Positions 11,631-12,567 of a stretch of DNA of 12,567 nt are shown here, piece by piece. Both the position numbers and the translations under genes were made by a program. Location of the stretch: positions 1-12,567 of the forward strand of contig URLM01000053.1 in the NCBI GenBank assembly GCA_900548775.1. Reading direction: 5' to 3'. A model generated the notes under the pieces. The model searched no databases. It saw nothing but the letters and a program-made list of their open reading frames with translations, and was not told the DNA's origin. The DNA comes from an uncultured Olsenella sp. GTDB taxonomy: Bacteria > Actinomycetota > Coriobacteriia > Coriobacteriales > Atopobiaceae. Every line of letters begins with the position of its first letter. Position 1 is the stretch's first letter.

Positions 11631-12446
11631 CTAGTAGTTGTCGATGATGTCGCCCAGCGGGTCGCTGGAGCCCACGGCACCAGAACCGCCGCTCTGCTTG
11701 GCGTACTCCTTGAGCCCCAGGTAGATGAAGGCGAGCGAGAGGCCAATGACGCCGAGGGCGATGAGGGTGAGCTGGGAGATGGCAGCGAGGACGAAGCCCA
11801 GCGCGAAGAAGGGCCAAACCTCCTTGGTGGCCATCATGTTGATGACCATGGCGTAACCCACGCAGCAGACCATGCCGCCGCCAACGGCCATGCCGCCGGA
11901 GAGCCAGGCGGGCATCGCGTTAAGGGCCGCGGTCACGGCGTCACCGGGGATGAAGCAGAGGGCAGCGGCCGGGATGGCGATGCGGGCGCCCTGCATGCAG
12001 ATGGCAGCGACCTGCCAGCGCTCGATGCCGGCGATGTCGTCGTTCTCAGCGCACTTGTCCATGCCGTGGACCATAGCCGTTGCGATAGTGCGGCAGACCA
12101 TGGTGAGGAAGAGGCCGGCGACAGAAAGCGGTACGGCGACGGCGATCGAGGTGGTCATTGCCTCGTCAGGGTTGGAGCCGCCGTTGATGGCGATGACCAT
12201 GAGAATGGCGGAGGCAACAGAGGCGAGGGCGGCGTCAGGAGCGACGGCGGCGCCGATGTTTGCCCAGCCAAGGGCGATCATCTGGAGCGAGCCACCCAGG
12301 AGGATTCCCTCCGAAGGGTGACCGGTCACGAGGCCGATGAGCGTGCACGCGACCAGAGGCTGGTGGAACTGCCACTCGTCGAGGATGCCCTCCATGCCTG
12401 CTAGGAAGGCAACAATGATGACGAGCAGGACTGAAATTGGTGACAT
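11631..12446 (-). CDS. manY: PTS mannose/fructose/sorbose family transporter subunit IIC
   Basis: A 271-residue polytopic membrane protein (ManY/ManM), the sugar-binding channel component. The family core LLGGSLQMIALGWANIGAAVAPDAALASVASAILMV occupies about 49-84, preceded by GLVTGHPSEGI. Hydrophobic stretches near 3-17, 31-45, 50-63, 72-88, 98-118, 147-165, 185-205 and 211-246 fit a multi-spanning protein. The C-terminal 25 residues (KEYAKQSGGSGAVGSSDPL...) are polar and cytosolic-looking. The ATG at 12446 has AAGGAGG 4-6 nt upstream. It lies 15 nt after the stop of the preceding IIB-type gene and 24 nt before the IID gene, so the three form one transcription unit. Confidence 0.95.
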   Translation of the reverse strand: MSPISVLLVIIVAFLAGMEGILDEWQFHQPLVACTLIGLVTGHPSEGILLGGSLQMIALGWANIGAAVAPDAALASVASAILMVIAINGGSNPDEAMTTSIAVAVPLSVAGLFLTMVCRTIATAMVHGMDKCAENDDIAGIERWQVAAICMQGARIAIPAAALCFIPGDAVTAALNAMPAWLSGGMAVGGGMVCCVGYAMVINMMATKEVWPFFALGFVLAAISQLTLIALGVIGLSLAFIYLGLKEYAKQSGGSGAVGSSDPLGDIIDNY

Positions 12447-12461
12447 AACCCCTCCTTATCC

Positions 12462-12567
12462 CTACTTGCTGGCTGCCTGGGCGGAAAGCTCGTCCTCGGC
12501 CTTCTTGATGATGGCGTCGTAGGACTCCGCCTTGTCGGCCGGGACCTTGCGGATGTCGAACTCGACG
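12462..12567 (-). CDS. PTS mannose-family subunit, C-terminal end of IIB or fused IIAB (partial)
   Basis: Only the last 34 codons and the TAG stop are inside the window; the gene continues beyond the right edge. The frame reads VEFDIRKVPADKAESYDAII followed by a Lys/Glu/Ala-rich end (KKAEDELSAQAASK). The segment DIRKVPAD resembles the C-terminus of mannose-family IIB domains, and the position immediately upstream of IIC is where IIAB (manX/manL) or IIB belongs. Whether IIA is fused, and the phosphorylated histidines, cannot be seen here. Confidence 0.75.
   Translation of the reverse strand, partial: VEFDIRKVPADKAESYDAIIKKAEDELSAQAASK

Overview
The window reads as a piece of a GC-rich Gram-positive chromosome. 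I think it is an actinomycetote of the class Coriobacteriia (Olsenella/Atopobium/Collinsella-like). The evidence is indirect: very high GC, a tlyA-nadK-recN...pyrG...xerD order like that of Actinomycetota (Mycobacterium has tlyA-nadK-recN-...-pyrG-...-xerD), combined with Firmicutes-like traits, namely an efp-asp23-nusB-xseB-tlyA-recN order recalling Bacillus and a mannose-family PTS operon with a DUF956 (ManO) gene. Every gene I can support lies on the minus strand, so transcription runs from high to low coordinates.

Region by region, in the direction of transcription: (1) 12567-10121, a mannose-class PTS operon: the 3' end of a IIB-type gene, IIC, IID, then a strong hairpin terminator and a DUF956/manO gene. 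(2) 10120-9498, a non-coding stretch of about 620 bp. Most of it is a tandem array of 61-bp units with a 183-bp higher-order period, followed by the efp promoter and leader. (3) 9497-8934, efp alone, closed by a GC hairpin. (4) 8749-3162, a tight seven-gene operon: asp23 family - nusB - xseB - tlyA - nadK - recN - bacterial-type PARG. All its junctions are short or overlapping, and it ends before a perfect 13-bp-stem hairpin. (5) 3161-2685, a 477-bp intergenic stretch holding that hairpin, a 156-bp element bounded by 27-bp imperfect inverted repeats, and the likely pyrG promoter. (6) 2684-104, pyrG followed by xerD. (7) 103-1, a 60-nt tract with no G in the minus-strand RNA, probably the end of the pyrG-xerD transcript.

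Functionally this is mostly housekeeping: transcription antitermination (nusB), ribosome maturation and elongation (tlyA, efp), DNA repair and chromosome resolution (recN, xseB, xerD), cofactor and nucleotide supply (nadK, pyrG), and sugar uptake (PTS). The less ordinary parts are the ADP-ribose hydrolase translationally overlapped with recN, the 61-bp array, the inverted-repeat element upstream of pyrG, and xseB without xseA in the cluster. I found no convincing new multi-gene system. The strongest candidate for something undescribed is the 61-bp array.
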